From contig JAHHQK010000010.1 of the NCBI GenBank assembly GCA_020026435.1, positions 1-61,155 of the forward strand: 61,155 bases of DNA. Reading direction: 5' to 3'. A program made the position numbers and the translations under genes. Each line of letters begins with the position of its first letter. Positions within the stretch are counted from its first letter, which is position 1. Origin of the DNA: Alistipes sp. Its GTDB lineage: Bacteria > Bacteroidota > Bacteroidia > Bacteroidales > Rikenellaceae. Positions 25,138 through 33,383 of the stretch are shown here, in pieces. The notes under the pieces were generated by a model. It was not told the origin of the DNA, did not search any database, and saw nothing but the letters and a program-made list of their open reading frames with translations.

Positions 25138-26289
25138 TTACAGTTTGAGAAATTCAGCGGCCAGGCGTCGCGACTCTTCGTTGGCCGCGGCGTAGACCTC
25201 GAGTGAGGGTGTCGTGGAGAACGAGGCGCGTTGCAGGGCGTACTCGATTGCACGTACGATGTCGAGCCAGGCGCACCGATGGTGGAGGAAAGCCGCCACG
25301 GCCACCTCGTTGGCGCCGTTCATCGTGCAGGCCGCCGTGCCGCCGCGGCGCAGACAGTCGTAGGCGATGTCCAGAGCGGGGTATTTCACGCGGTCGATCT
25401 CGCGGAACGACAGTTCGGGATGGGCCATGAAGTCGAAATGCTCGGCGGTGCGTCGGGCGCGTCGGGGGAAGGTCAGGGCATAGCTGATCGGGATGCGCAT
25501 GTCGGCCGATCCGAGCTGGGCCTTGATGGCTCCGTCGTCGAATTCGACCATCGAGTGGATGATCGACTGGGGGTGCATCACCACCGCGATTTTCTCGGCC
25601 GGAATGTCGAACAGCCAGTGGGCCTCGATCACTTCGAAACCCTTGTTGACCAGCGTTGAGGAGTCGATCGTGATCTTGGCGCCCATCGTCCACTGGGGGT
25701 GATTCAGAGCCTGCTCGACGGTGACCGAGGCCAGTTCCTCGCGTTTCAGGTCGCGGAACGAGCCTCCGCTGCAGGTGATGATCAGGCGGCGGAGTGCCGA
25801 CTGTTCGCCCACCAGGCACTGGAAGATGGCCGAATGTTCGGAGTCGATCGGCAGGATCGGTGCTTTCTTTTCGGCGGCCAGGCGCATGACGTATTCGCCG
25901 CCCACGACCAGCGATTCCTTGTTGGCCAGTGCAAGTTTCTTGCCGGCGCGGAGCGTGGCCACCGTCGGGGCGAGTCCCGCGTAGCCGACCAGGGCGTTGA
26001 CCACCACCCGGGAGTCGCCTGCGGCGGCTACCTGGGCCACGGCCTCCTCTCCGGCGTAGACCTTGGTGTCGGTGTCGGCGAGGGCCTCCTTGAGGGAGGT
26101 GTAGTAGCGTTCGTCGGCGATGACCACCGAGTCGGCGTCGAAGCGGCGGGCCTGCTCGGCCAGACGCTGCCAGTTCTTGTGGGCGGTGAGGGTGCGTACT
26201 TCAAAGGATTCGGGATGCTCGGTGACGATGTCCAGGGTCTGTTCGCCGATCGACCCGGTCGATCCCAATATGGCGAGTTGTTGTTTCAT
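25138..26289 (-). CDS. dxr: 1-deoxy-D-xylulose 5-phosphate reductoisomerase
   Basis: A 383-residue NADPH-dependent enzyme of the MEP isoprenoid pathway, converting DXP to MEP. The start is the ATG at 26289 (MKQQLAILGSTGSIGEQTLDI), which opens the Rossmann motif GSTGSIG; upstream in-frame codons have no family character. Substrate and metal residues are in PIDSEHSAIFQCL (about 145-157), TCSGGSFRD, and the TMNGANEVAVAAFL block (about 320-333). It lies 10 bases after the M23-like gene and 15 before rseP. Confidence 0.97.
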   Translation of the reverse strand: MKQQLAILGSTGSIGEQTLDIVTEHPESFEVRTLTAHKNWQRLAEQARRFDADSVVIADERYYTSLKEALADTDTKVYAGEEAVAQVAAAGDSRVVVNALVGYAGLAPTVATLRAGKKLALANKESLVVGGEYVMRLAAEKKAPILPIDSEHSAIFQCLVGEQSALRRLIITCSGGSFRDLKREELASVTVEQALNHPQWTMGAKITIDSSTLVNKGFEVIEAHWLFDIPAEKIAVVMHPQSIIHSMVEFDDGAIKAQLGSADMRIPISYALTFPRRARRTAEHFDFMAHPELSFREIDRVKYPALDIAYDCLRRGGTAACTMNGANEVAVAAFLHHRCAWLDIVRAIEYALQRASFSTTPSLEVYAAANEESRRLAAEFLKL

Positions 26290-26299
26290 GGTTGTGGGG

Positions 26300-27208
26300 T
26301 TAGAAGGGTATATAGTCCTCTGGATCGACGGGTTTGCCGTTGTTCCAAAGTTCAAATTCAAAGAGTCGAGGCTCGAAGGGATCCTCCCGGGAGGAGACTC
26401 CGGCCTGGGGTTCGGCCTGGGTATCCGCACCGGGACTGTAGCCGATCTGGTCGCTGCGTTTGACGGTCTGCCCCGTCGTGACGAGCGTTTGGGCCAGGTT
26501 CTTGTAGACCGACACCATGTCGCGGCCGTGCTGCACGAAGACCACATAGCCGTTTTCGGGCGTCCACAGGGTCTGGATCACCGTGCCCTTGTCGATGGCC
26601 ACGATGCGGTTGTCCGAACCCACGGCCATACCCACTCCGAAATGGTTCTGGGCGATGTCGAAACGTTTGGTGATGATGCCCTCGGCGGGAACCGACAGCG
26701 ACATCATCTCGCGCAGTTTGCGACGCGAGTTGGCCTCGTTGTTCAGCGAGTAGATGCCCTCGCCCTCCATCTCGCGGCGCAGGATCGAGTCGGCCGTCGA
26801 GGGTAAGACGGGGTTTTTGCCCGTGCGCGTGGTGTCGGCATCGGTGTAGGTGCGTGCCACGGGGGTCTTGCCTTCCATGATCAGCGAGATGTTCTCGTTG
26901 TAGGTCAGCATATCGTTCATCGCGCGTTCCATCGAGTCCAGGCGCATGATGTTCTGCACGAGGCTCTCGCGCGTATGGTCGGTCTCGGTGCGGTAGCCGG
27001 GAAGGATTTCGAGGATGGGGGTGTAGGCCATCAGGCAGAGCAGCACGATGAAGAGCACCAGCACAAAGGCCAGAAATCCGGCCCAGATGCTGGCCGGGGA
27101 GAGGTGGATGCGCCATTCCTGTTCGTTGGTGGTGGCGTCGAGCATCACGAAGCGGTGCTTGCGGAAGAGCGACTGACGGCTCTTGTTTATTTTTTTCCAA
27201 AAATTCAT
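26300..27208 (-). CDS. M23/LytM-fold protein lacking zinc ligands (predicted pseudopeptidase)
   Basis: A 302-residue protein with a cytosolic N-terminus, one membrane helix (about 41-62) and a periplasmic region. A coiled segment (about 75-115) precedes a LytM-like fold (about 170-300, VPAEGIITKRFDIAQNHFGVGMAVG ... GYVVFVQHGRDMVSVYKNL ... LFEFELWNNGKPVDPEDYI). Against the active M23 motifs, the first His (189) is kept, but the following Asp is Gly193, the tyrosine-loop His is Asn237, and both His of the HxH motif are replaced (Leu282, Glu284). It is therefore probably not a hydrolase but could activate amidases as EnvC/NlpD do. It heads the run with dxr and rseP. Confidence 0.85.
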   Translation of the reverse strand: MNFWKKINKSRQSLFRKHRFVMLDATTNEQEWRIHLSPASIWAGFLAFVLVLFIVLLCLMAYTPILEILPGYRTETDHTRESLVQNIMRLDSMERAMNDMLTYNENISLIMEGKTPVARTYTDADTTRTGKNPVLPSTADSILRREMEGEGIYSLNNEANSRRKLREMMSLSVPAEGIITKRFDIAQNHFGVGMAVGSDNRIVAIDKGTVIQTLWTPENGYVVFVQHGRDMVSVYKNLAQTLVTTGQTVKRSDQIGYSPGADTQAEPQAGVSSREDPFEPRLFEFELWNNGKPVDPEDYIPF

Positions 27209-27241
27209 GTCCGTGCTTTCTAAATGGTGAATTTACAAACA

Positions 27242-27249
27242 CAAAAGTA
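27242..27249 (-). promoter_or_regulatory. -7 promoter box of the M23-like/dxr/rseP operon
   Basis: TACTTTTG on the minus strand fits TAnnTTTG, 33 bases before the ATG at 27208. The -33 position shows CTTG at 20-base spacing, one base from consensus. Confidence 0.5.
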
Positions 27250-27357
27250 ATAAAAGCCGTGCGCAGTACCAAGTTTCGGGGTGGGCGGCCGGTGACTTTC
27301 GCTCGGATTTCAGTTTGGCGAAATGTCCCACAAAGATACTCAAAATAGCAGAAATCC

Positions 27358-27388
27358 TTTGAACCTCAGTCAATTTTTTTTATCTTTG
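27358..27388 (+). promoter_or_regulatory. Consensus promoter of the nucleotidyltransferase gene
   Basis: TTTG (27358-27361), 19 bases, then TATCTTTG (27381-27388): an exact match to the Bacteroidetes primary-sigma consensus. It gives a leader of about 30 bases before the ATG at 27426. Confidence 0.85.
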
Positions 27389-27425
27389 CAAAGATTTATA
27401 TGTAACGCTTAAAACGCAAAAAAGT

Positions 27426-28340
27426 ATGGTAAAACCAACATTACTCGTATTGGCCGCAGGTATGGGTTCGCGCTACGGCTCTCTGAAACAGATGGACGGA
27501 GTGGGTCCCAACAACGAGGCTATTATCGATTATTCGATTTATGACGCTATTCGCGCCGGTTTCGGTAAAATCGTGTTCGTAATCCGCAATAGCTTTGCCG
27601 AGGAGTTTAAGGAGATCTTCACCGCCGAGCGTTTCGGTAACAGGATCGAGGTAGACTACGTATATCAGGAACTCGAAAACCTGCCCGAGGGTTGCTCCGT
27701 TCCCGAAGGCCGTGAAAAACCCTGGGGTACGAACCACGCCCTGCTGATGGCTGCCGACAAGATCCACGAGCCGTTTGCCGTGATCAATGCCGACGATTTC
27801 TATGGCGCCGAGGCCTACCAGGTCATCGGTGACTATCTCTCGCAGTTGGACAACTCCAAGAACCAGTACTGTATGGTGGCTTACGAGTTGAGCAAGACCC
27901 TTTCGGAGAACGGTACCGTATCGCGCGGTATCTGCGGCGTGGACGCTGAGGGCAACCTCAAGACCATGGTCGAGCGCACCAAGATCGAGCGTATGCCCGA
28001 CGGAAGAATCCTCTTCCACGACGACGGTGCCGACGAGGAGCTGGCCGAGAATGTTCCCGTGTCGATGAACCTCTTCGGTTTCACGCCCGAATACTTCACC
28101 TACTCGGAGGAGTACTTCAAGAACGTATGGTTCAAGGAGAGGGGCAAGGAACTTAAATCGGAGTTCTTCCTGCCGCTGATGGTCAACGTGTTGATCAACA
28201 ACGGTACGGCCAAACTGCGTATGTTGCACTCTTCGTCGAAGTGGTACGGCGTGACCTACAAGGAGGACAAACCCACCGTGGTCAAGGCCATCCGCGAGAT
28301 GATCGACGAGGGCAAATATCCCGAAAAACTTTGGAAATAA
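27426..28340 (+). CDS. Sugar-phosphate nucleotidyltransferase family protein
   Basis: A 304-residue GT-A-fold nucleotidyltransferase. The N-terminal signature LVLAAGMGSRYGSLKQMDGVGPN (about 6-28) is the nucleotide-binding loop. A metal-binding INADDFYGAEAY follows at about 119-130, and the sugar-binding region includes NLKTMVERTKIERMPDG. The family makes NDP-sugars, but the base and sugar cannot be read from the sequence. It is a single-gene unit with its own promoter and terminator and no polysaccharide genes directly adjacent. Codon use is richer in GGT/CGT than the neighbours, suggesting good expression. Confidence 0.85.
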   Translation: MVKPTLLVLAAGMGSRYGSLKQMDGVGPNNEAIIDYSIYDAIRAGFGKIVFVIRNSFAEEFKEIFTAERFGNRIEVDYVYQELENLPEGCSVPEGREKPWGTNHALLMAADKIHEPFAVINADDFYGAEAYQVIGDYLSQLDNSKNQYCMVAYELSKTLSENGTVSRGICGVDAEGNLKTMVERTKIERMPDGRILFHDDGADEELAENVPVSMNLFGFTPEYFTYSEEYFKNVWFKERGKELKSEFFLPLMVNVLINNGTAKLRMLHSSSKWYGVTYKEDKPTVVKAIREMIDEGKYPEKLWK

Positions 28341-28372
28341 TCCTTTCCGGAAAACATATTTCCACCCTTCGG

Positions 28373-28407
28373 GGCGGCATCCTGTTGCGGGTGCCGCCTC
28401 TTTTTTT
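28373..28407 (+). terminator. Terminator of the nucleotidyltransferase gene
   Basis: GGCGGCA (28373-28379) pairs with TGCCGCC (28392-28398), followed by TCTTTTTTT. It is 32 bases past the stop codon. Confidence 0.85.
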
Positions 28408-28517
28408 GCTGTTTTGGGGCCGGGGACGGTGAGAGTCGGGTACGGTTGAGGTGTTTGAGAACTGCCTTTTGTTGGGGCCAGCCCGGTATTTTGGGGGGGC
28501 GGATAAGCGCATGAAAA

Positions 28518-28552
28518 ATCCCCGAAAGGTATTCAAAAGACCTTTCGGGGAT
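28518..28552 (-). terminator. Terminator of the DUF5689-like lipoprotein gene
   Basis: ATCCCCGAAAGGT (28518-28530) pairs perfectly with 28540-28552 around a 9-base loop. The minus-strand side continues into five T. It lies 24 bases past the stop at 28577. Confidence 0.85.
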
Positions 28553-28576
28553 ATGGTTCCGGGAGATTCCCGGGGA

Positions 28577-31099
28577 TTATTTGACCTCCTCGATCGAGAT
28601 GGCCATCGTGCTGAACAGCGTCTCCTTCTCCGTGGTTCTTGCACCGAGGACGTAGCCCGTCACGCGGACGCGCTTGCCCTGCAACTCCTTGACGTTGAGG
28701 CTGTACGCCGGATACTGGATGTCACCGATGATCTCCGTGCCGTCGATGGCGATGTTGGTGTGCCACTGGTAGATATCGTCGCGATACTGGCTCAGCATAC
28801 CCTCGTAGACCACATACTTGATCGAAGGCGACTTGACGTAAGCCTCAATCTGTGCGGCCTGGAATGCCTCTGGCTCGGGCTGCGTGTAGCTGCCCTCCGA
28901 CTCCAGGGTGATCTCGCTCGAATCGGTGAACTGCGTCAGTCCGCCGAACTCGGTCGTACCGCCCTCGACGGTAACCGTCGAACCGATTTTCTGGCCGTGT
29001 TTCTTCTTGAATACGAAGATGGAAGCCGTCTCATCCTTTACGATGAAACCCTTCTCGTGGGTGCCGATGATCTGGCCGCGCACCTTGTAGAGATTGTCGA
29101 CGGGGCCTGCGATGACGTCCTTGATGGGCGAAACCGTGAGCGTCTCATCGGCGCCGAAGACCACCTGCTGGCCACCGTTTCCGGCCGTGAGCAGGAGGTC
29201 GTCGATACGGATGCAGCTCGAAGCCTTGCACGAGAACTTGATGTAGAGCTCCGTGACGCCTGCGGGCAGCGTGAAGTCCACGTCGGCCACGCGCCACTTG
29301 GTGCGTACCTCCTCCATGGCGAAGTCATACTTGAGAGCCTGCGACCAGGTCTGTCCGTCCTGCGACACGCGTACCTCGAAGTCGGTTTTGAGGAACTCGT
29401 TGGTAGCACCCTGGGCGTAACGCTGCGTGCCGAACGAGAAGCGCAGGTTCTGATCCTTCACGGCGATCTTCTCGATGGTGAAGTAGGTGGGAGCCGTCGA
29501 GAAGAAGATGTTGTTGCGGCCCGAACCGTCGTAGAGCGAATGCTGCCCCTGCGACGGTTCGTTGGCACGGGTGCTTACGCCCGAACCCGAGTAGGTGACG
29601 TTGACTGCGCCAGAACCCTTCTCGTTCTTCCATCCGTCGAACTCATCGAGGTAGGGCCAGTCCTGACGACCGTCGTGGTTGAAGTTTTTCTGCGAAAGAG
29701 TCTTGTCGAAGTTGTTGTAGTAGATGGCGCCCTCGGGAACCACGTCGACGTGCTCGCCCAGGTCTTCGACCTCGACCGGCAGCGTGTAGACAAACTCGCG
29801 GAAAGTGCCGAACAACCAACCCGTAATCCTGGTCTTGTGGTTGTTGTACTTGGTTTTGAACTCCTCGGTCATGTTGTCGAGGCTGCCTTGGCAGGACGAA
29901 CCCTCGATCTCGACATTGACGTATTGTCCGGCCACGAGGATCGTACCCTCATAGCTTACGTAGCGGATTTCGGCGGACGACTGGTAGTTTTCGAAGTCCT
30001 TGCCGGTCATTTCGACGGGGGTTGGGAGCGTCACCTTGCCCGTGTCGGTCTTGGTCACCTCGCAGCCCTTGCCGAACTGCAACAGGGCGTTGCGCACCTC
30101 GGTTTTGCCCGTCACGGTGATCACGTCGCCGCACTGCAGGCCGTGTTCCGTACCCGGGTAGGCGTAGATGTACTTGCCGCCCTGCTCCAGCATGACGCCC
30201 AGGAGGTTGGCACCTACGACCGTGAGGTTTTCGACCGTGTAGTTACCCGGCTCTCCGGCCAGAACCTGCTCCAGGGTGGCCGTCTTGGATTCGATCTCGA
30301 AGCGGGCCTCGCTTAGGCGGATGTCGTCCGCGTTGCAGGGCAGCAGCTGCCACGTGTTGCGGAACACACCCGAGATACCGCACATCACACCGCTCTTGTC
30401 GGCGGGGATCTCCTCCTTGCCGAATGCGGCCGTGGGGTTGGTGCGTACCTTGTAGGTCTGACCGTCGCGCGTTACCATCGTGACGTTACCCTTGTTTTTG
30501 TCGCTGTTCCACGATCCCGACTCACCGGCCTCGGGCTGGGTCTGCTCGATACGGACATACTGCGACTCGAAATCACAGAGCTGCGAGGGCTGTACGACGA
30601 TCGGCTCCAGCGGCTCGATCTGCTCGACCAGAGTGGGGACGTTCTTCGTCGAGATCTGCAGCAGGTTGTTGTACTTGAGGGTCGTGGCGTCGCTGAGCGA
30701 TACCTCGATCACATCACCGCGCGAGAAGGTGTTGGCCTCTTCGCTGATGGCCACTGCGACACCCGAATGGGGATCGTTGGTGGCATCGGCCACGATCACG
30801 ATGACGGGCTGGGTGTTGCCGCCTTCCTTGTCGGAGATCACCACACCCTTGAGGTTTTTGGCGCGGACTGCGGCGGGAAGGTCCACGGCCTCCGAACCGG
30901 GGTTGGCGTTCAACGCGGCCCGACGGATCTCGGACACATTGGTCTCGACCTGCGTCCCGGGCTGCTCGGGGTCGACGTTCTCCTCGGGATCGAGATGCGG
31001 GTTGAAATCCGGCTCATCGTCTGCGCAACCCGTGAAAGAGAGGGCTGCCAGGGCAAACGACGCACTCAAAAGCATCTTAGAAAATAAATTTCTGCTCAT
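28577..31099 (-). CDS. Large secreted lipoprotein with repeated OB-fold-like (DUF5689-type) regions
   Basis: An 840-residue lipoprotein with a lipobox ending at Cys25 (ALSFTGC) followed by ADDEPDFN, consistent with surface export. Several segments share an OB-fold-like pattern of the kind in DUF5689/YhcR proteins: about 75-190 (LKGVVISDKEGGNTQPVIVIVAD), 285-340 (VGANLLGVMLEQGGKYIYAYPG), and 690-760 (VRGQIIGTHEKGFIVKDETASIFVFK). A beta-sandwich region (about 490-660, AIYYNNFDKTLSQ ... DFTLPAGVTELYIKFSCKASSCIRIDDLLL) resembles carbohydrate-binding or choice-of-anchor modules. No catalytic motif was recognised. It is a single-gene unit. The family call is moderate and the role unknown. Confidence 0.65.
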   Translation of the reverse strand: MSRNLFSKMLLSASFALAALSFTGCADDEPDFNPHLDPEENVDPEQPGTQVETNVSEIRRAALNANPGSEAVDLPAAVRAKNLKGVVISDKEGGNTQPVIVIVADATNDPHSGVAVAISEEANTFSRGDVIEVSLSDATTLKYNNLLQISTKNVPTLVEQIEPLEPIVVQPSQLCDFESQYVRIEQTQPEAGESGSWNSDKNKGNVTMVTRDGQTYKVRTNPTAAFGKEEIPADKSGVMCGISGVFRNTWQLLPCNADDIRLSEARFEIESKTATLEQVLAGEPGNYTVENLTVVGANLLGVMLEQGGKYIYAYPGTEHGLQCGDVITVTGKTEVRNALLQFGKGCEVTKTDTGKVTLPTPVEMTGKDFENYQSSAEIRYVSYEGTILVAGQYVNVEIEGSSCQGSLDNMTEEFKTKYNNHKTRITGWLFGTFREFVYTLPVEVEDLGEHVDVVPEGAIYYNNFDKTLSQKNFNHDGRQDWPYLDEFDGWKNEKGSGAVNVTYSGSGVSTRANEPSQGQHSLYDGSGRNNIFFSTAPTYFTIEKIAVKDQNLRFSFGTQRYAQGATNEFLKTDFEVRVSQDGQTWSQALKYDFAMEEVRTKWRVADVDFTLPAGVTELYIKFSCKASSCIRIDDLLLTAGNGGQQVVFGADETLTVSPIKDVIAGPVDNLYKVRGQIIGTHEKGFIVKDETASIFVFKKKHGQKIGSTVTVEGGTTEFGGLTQFTDSSEITLESEGSYTQPEPEAFQAAQIEAYVKSPSIKYVVYEGMLSQYRDDIYQWHTNIAIDGTEIIGDIQYPAYSLNVKELQGKRVRVTGYVLGARTTEKETLFSTMAISIEEVK

Positions 31100-31440
31100 G
31101 TTTTTTGTTTTTAGTGTATGTGATTGTTAATCTGTATAGCTCATAATTTCTTGTTGCCCGATTGAGGGGGGAGGGGCATTGGGATCTTTTTTCGGCGGCA
31201 AAATTATGGAAAAATTTTAAAAGGTAGAAGGACTGTTGATATCTTTAAGGTTTTGTTGATAATTACTTTACCTTTCCGTAATTTTCGGGCATTTCCGCTC
31301 GATTCGGCCTACATATTGTCCCCCAAGGTTCGTTTTTTTTGAATGTGATGTATGGTTAAGTATCTCATTCAGCGCAGTGTGTGGGTGTGTGATGAGTGTG
31401 GGGAAGGGGGCGGAGCGCGGACGGTGTGACAAAATAAAAT
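31100..31440. other. Non-coding gap upstream of the large lipoprotein gene
   Basis: AT-rich relative to the genes. A minus-strand TAATTTTG at 31199-31206 could be a -7 box for the lipoprotein gene (leader about 100 bases), but no TTTG is at -33. Nothing else is recognised. Confidence 0.45.
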
Positions 31441-31487
31441 GTCCCGACATGAAACCATGCGTTTGTCGGATGGTTTCATGTCGGGAC
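31441..31487 (-). terminator. Strong 18-bp terminator hairpin of the transglutaminase-like gene
   Basis: Bases 31441-31458 (GTCCCGACATGAAACCAT) pair perfectly with 31470-31487 around an 11-base loop. On the minus strand ATTTTATTTTG follows. It lies 61 bases beyond the end of the interrupted gene. Confidence 0.85.
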
Positions 31488-31547
31488 GTATTGTGCGGGA
31501 GATGGCTCTTGAGCCGAGTGGGGCTGCTTTGTGCGAAGGAGGGGGCT

Positions 31548-32765
31548 TCAGGCTAACGGGGGTGCCTGCCAGAAGAGCCGGTCGTCGTTTATTGTCGTGT
31601 TTTTCGGATCCGGTTCGCTGCCCGTGGTACCGGTAGGTGCCAGGGTGATGTAGCTGAGGGGGTGCTCGCGGTCGCTTTCTGTGTTGAAACCGTAGCGGCT
31701 CCAGCACTCGATGTAGTACAGGTTCTTGGCCATGTAGTCATACAGGTAGTCTTCCGTGCTGACTGAATCCTCATTGTTCCAGTTGGCCTGCTCGTTGACG
31801 TGGAAGGGATGACCCTTGCGCAGCCGTTCGCGCACTTCCCTTACGCTGAGCATATTGCCTCGATTATCCGTCACTCAGGCGTTGTTGGTGGGGTCAATCC
31901 AGAGCCATTTCCCGAGTGTGGAGGAATAGACGGCATTGATGACGTGGCAGTCGTTGATGTAGATCTTGGGCAGGCAGGTGATGACGCGCGAGGGAATGCC
32001 CACCGACAGGTAACATTCGTTCAGTACCGTGGCCAGACCCCGGCAATTCAACCCACGGCAGCCGTCCTTGCAGGCCTCGGCATAGGCTATCGCATGGGTA
32101 TTGCCTGCGGGATTTCCGTTCTGTCCGTCGTGGCGGATTTTGTCGTGGAGGTAGGTCAGGAGGCGTTTGATGGTGGTGATCTCGTCGCCCGCCACAGCCA
32201 CACTGTCCAGGCGGAAATACTCCCTCACGCGGCGAAGATCGGGGGCGTCGGCCGGGGCGTAGGTGATCCCGAGATCCGGGGCGGAAGGTTGTGCGGGGGT
32301 ATATTCCGGAGCTTCTTGCAGAATCCGGAGGTAGTCGGTCGCAGCCTTGAGTCGGGCCAGGCTCGGTTGGAATGTCTCCTCGTCGAGAATCTCCTTTAGA
32401 TTGGCATCGTTCACAATTTGTTTATAGCTGATAACCAGTCCGCTGTCCAGAACCTTGACCAGGTTGGCGGCCGCTTCCTGCTTTTTGCCTTGTTTGGCCA
32501 GGATGCAGGCCTGGTTGTAGTAATCCGAATATTTGGCGTAGGCGTGTTCATCCGAGCATTGTGGCGCGTGGCGGTCGTTGAGGTCCATGATCGCGCGGCA
32601 GAGGGATTCGGCCCCGGGATAGTTCGCAGCCTCGTATTCGGTGCGCATAAGTACGCGCATTGAGTCAGCTGTAGCCTGGAATCTCCGTTCGGTATCGGTT
32701 TGGGCCGACAGGCTTGCCGGAACGACCGATATGAACAGCAGAAGGATGGTTTTCAGCAGTTTCAT
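31548..32765 (-). pseudogene. Transglutaminase-like secreted protein interrupted by an in-frame TGA
   Basis: Two open parts share one frame. Part one (32765 to 31875, 296 residues) has a signal peptide (MKLLKTILLLFISVVPASLSAQ), a helical middle, and the transglutaminase-like core with candidate Cys (GLNCRGLATVLNEC), His (CHVINAVY) and Asp (WLWIDPTNNA). It stops at TGA (31875-31877). Part two (31874 to 31548, 108 codons) continues without a shift (VTDNRGNMLSVREVRERLRKGHPFHVNEQANWN), which is family-like C-terminal sequence. The catalytic triad lies before the stop, so the short product might fold, but loss of the C-terminus makes a recent pseudogene the simplest reading. A sequencing error or read-through is possible. 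The ATG at 32765 is preferred over an upstream TTG. Confidence 0.75.
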
Positions 32766-32810
32766 CAAGGGATTGTCTTTTATGTTTGTCGAAAAAGGTT
32801 TTTCTCAAAC

Positions 32811-32818
32811 CAAAGATA
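32811..32818 (-). promoter_or_regulatory. -7 promoter box of the transglutaminase-like gene
   Basis: TATCTTTG on the minus strand fits TAnnTTTG, 45 bases before the ATG at 32765. No TTTG is at the expected -33 position. Confidence 0.45.
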
Positions 32819-32936
32819 TGTCTTTTCCGGCGACATTCTTCTTTCCCCTGGCAGTTTTTTCCACTACTTGTTTCTGTTCCTGTTCCTGTGTTCTTCGGCA
32901 GGCTCGCGGTCAGCTTGTTCGGGATAAGGACTGAAA

Positions 32937-32970
32937 AAAATAAGATCCGAAAATTTTCGGATCTTATTTT
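32937..32970 (-). terminator. Perfect 34-bp palindrome ending the wza-wzc-HAD operon
   Basis: Bases 32937-32953 are the exact reverse complement of 32954-32970 (core GATCCGAAAATTTTCGGATC). It lies 20 bases past the HAD gene stop. A/T ends flank both sides, so it could work in both directions. Confidence 0.8.
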
Positions 32971-32990
32971 AAGAATCGTAAAGACTGAGT

Positions 32991-33380
32991 TTAATCCAAG
33001 AAACCTTCCTCGACGAGTCGTTTGCGGATGCCTTCCCAGTCGGCAACGGGGCGGGATTCGCCCAGCGGGAAGCAAATGGGGCATCCCAAGGCCGAGTCGT
33101 CGATATAGAGGTCGGCGTGAACCTTGGGGGATGAAGTCCAGGAACCCTGTTTGGGGTTGGAGTTCACCGCCCACAACGGGATTTCCCGCTCCTTGAACCA
33201 GTTTTCGGCGTCTTCCAGCAAAGCACCGGAGCGCATCGTGTAGAGGATCAGACGGCAACCGTGGGCCAGCAGATCCTTCAGTACGGGGACAGCACCAGCA
33301 TCCTCTCCGACCTTGGGATAGGCGTGGGTGACCACCGTGCCATCGAAATCGATGGCGATGATAGCGTTGTGAATAGCCAT
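32991..33380 (-). CDS. Small HAD-superfamily hydrolase (BT0820-like)
   Basis: A 129-residue minimal HAD phosphatase without a large cap. The nucleophile motif is AIDFDGTVV (about 9-17; Asp10 and Asp12), motif II is in ILYTMRSGA (Thr48), a Lys-containing region is PKVHADLYIDDSALG, and its paired Asp are candidate motif IV metal ligands. The gene begins 3 bases after the wzc-type kinase stop and shares its operon. A role in removing phosphate from a sugar precursor or from the kinase itself is possible but not shown. Confidence 0.8.
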   Translation of the reverse strand: MAIHNAIIAIDFDGTVVTHAYPKVGEDAGAVPVLKDLLAHGCRLILYTMRSGALLEDAENWFKEREIPLWAVNSNPKQGSWTSSPKVHADLYIDDSALGCPICFPLGESRPVADWEGIRKRLVEEGFLD

Positions 33381-33383
33381 TTT

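Noticed and set aside
32937..32970. 34-base palindrome as a recombination or regulator site
   Set aside because: Position 20 bases after an operon end and A/T flanks make a bidirectional terminator the simpler explanation.
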